DNA of 39,925 bases, from NCBI GenBank assembly GCA_022616075.1, contig JAKEFK010000061.1, positions 1-39,925 of the forward strand. The letters are read 5' to 3'. This DNA is from a bacterium (GTDB lineage Bacteria > Acidobacteriota > HRBIN11 > JAKEFK01). Positions 39,549-39,925 of the stretch are shown here, in pieces. Position 1 is the stretch's first letter. Every line of letters begins with the position of its first letter. Position numbers and translations under genes: made by a program. Under the pieces are notes generated by a model. The model had not been told where the DNA came from, did no database searches, and saw only the letters and a list, made by a program, of their open reading frames with translations.

Positions 39549-39767
39549 TTATTTGGTCAACCCCAATTCTTTGGCGGACGCGGGAAGCTGATAGTTTACT
39601 TTGGTTGCCAACACTTCCAGCTCGGCGACCACTGTCGGCTTTTTGGAGCCAACGTCCACGCGTGGCCTTGCCCCTTTCTGAAGTTGTAAGGCTCGTTTTG
39701 CCGCAACAAGGACAAAAAGGAAACGGTTCTCGATGTTGTCGTAGGAAATAACAGCGGTTCTGTCCAT
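39549..39767 (-). CDS. rpoZ: RNA polymerase omega subunit
   Basis: The 72-residue product starts MDRTAVISYDNIENRFLFVL and contains AAKRALQLQKGARPRV, the omega N-terminal helix pattern. Omega binds the beta-prime subunit and aids RNA polymerase assembly. I place the start at 39767 with aggagaga upstream; the longer ORF upstream is out of the family. It is the first gene of the rpoZ-coaBC-udg-priA operon, preceded by a near-consensus promoter. Confidence 0.93.
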   Translation of the reverse strand: MDRTAVISYDNIENRFLFVLVAAKRALQLQKGARPRVDVGSKKPTVVAELEVLATKVNYQLPASAKELGLTK

Positions 39768-39788
39768 TCTCTCTCCTGAAAGTGCATT

Positions 39789-39816
39789 ATTATACGCACT
39801 TTGCTGGCATTGTCCA
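39789..39816 (-). promoter_or_regulatory. Promoter of the rpoZ-coaBC-udg-priA operon
   Basis: On the minus strand TGGACA (39816-39811) and a perfect -10 TATAAT (39794-39789) are separated by 16 bases, with the rpoZ start about 22 bases after the -10. Confidence 0.8.
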
Positions 39817-39859
39817 GTTTTTGTGTGAGAGGGTAGTAAAGTATCATGGCTGCAGAAGA

Positions 39860-39925
39860 ATGAAGAAACTGCTTCTTTGCGTGCTCGTGCTCGCTTGTGC
39901 CGCAGTTTCCCTTTTGATCCCATCC
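39860..39925 (+). CDS. Start of a secreted or lipoprotein gene (3' truncated)
   Basis: The last 22 codons read MKKLLLCVLVLACAAVSLLI plus PS, a typical signal peptide with a possible lipobox (VLAC, Cys at residue 13). The gene continues beyond the window and diverges from rpoZ. The ribosome binding site is weak (agaaga). The mature product cannot be identified. Confidence 0.5.
   Translation, partial: MKKLLLCVLVLACAAVSLLIPS

Noticed and set aside
39107-39751. 214-codon plus-strand open frame opposite coaBC and rpoZ
   Set aside because: Antisense to two clear genes and without family features.
1-39925. tRNA, rRNA, prophage or insertion-sequence genes
   Set aside because: Both strands were scanned for cloverleaf-like, rRNA-like, integrase or transposase sequences by eye and none was recognised.

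Overview
The window is a dense, moderate-GC bacterial chromosome segment with about 44 protein genes, no RNA genes, no phage and no insertion sequence. The family mix suggests an Acidobacteriota-like or related soil/groundwater lineage: a GWxTD-domain protein, a DUF4388-FHA protein, a FecR/DUF6600 Tyr/Trp-rich surface protein, several large TPR proteins, a homodimeric-type pyruvate dehydrogenase E1 and a cytochrome c maturation (System I) cluster. This assignment is inference from families, not from a marker phylogeny.

Layout, plus strand 1-4248: the 3' part of a HAD phosphatase gene, a secreted GWxTD protein, bifunctional NAD(P)HX repair enzyme nnr, tsaE, and a small secreted protein with its own strong promoter. 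A convergent secreted GH5-like protein (4294-5232, minus) shares a CATG start site with a divergent DUF4388-FHA gene (5231-6406). Then come aceE and aceF (no E3 gene here), a translationally coupled TPR protein and a GH113-like protein. An ECF sigma/zinc anti-sigma/coiled-coil secreted protein operon follows (12183-14297), then rsmD and three small membrane proteins (two DUF4870-like, one DUF2752). Next is the conserved rpsP-khpA-rimM-trmD-rplS-rnhB cluster (16306-19293) with a coupled 1128-residue TPR protein. A coupled set of a small membrane protein, a ThiE/TenI-like protein and an MscS channel with a cyclic-nucleotide-binding domain ends the plus-strand block at 25121.

Minus strand 25172-39767, read right to left: rpoZ-coaBC-udg-priA from a near-consensus promoter, a GT-C-like membrane protein, then ccmE-ccmF-ccmH-ccmI-like-ccmA-ccmB-ccmC-ccmD in a tightly overlapping order, the FecR/DUF6600 protein and a small coiled-coil protein. 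The last bases start a new plus-strand gene with a signal peptide.

The most striking non-coding feature is that many gene junctions are filled with inverted-repeat elements of two styles. One style is bounded by GTAG...CTAC, like the REP palindromes mobilised by RAYT transposases. The other has arms built of short tandem units of 6-9 bases (for example cgcagag, cgccaag, cgcaaag, acacagat, aatgagt, atcgta). They occupy both convergent junctions, supply stop codons or C-terminal residues to several genes, and in one place one style sits inside the other. The ccm cluster carries a CcmE with Cys-x3-Tyr in place of His-x3-Tyr and a CcmH with an unusual cysteine pattern.
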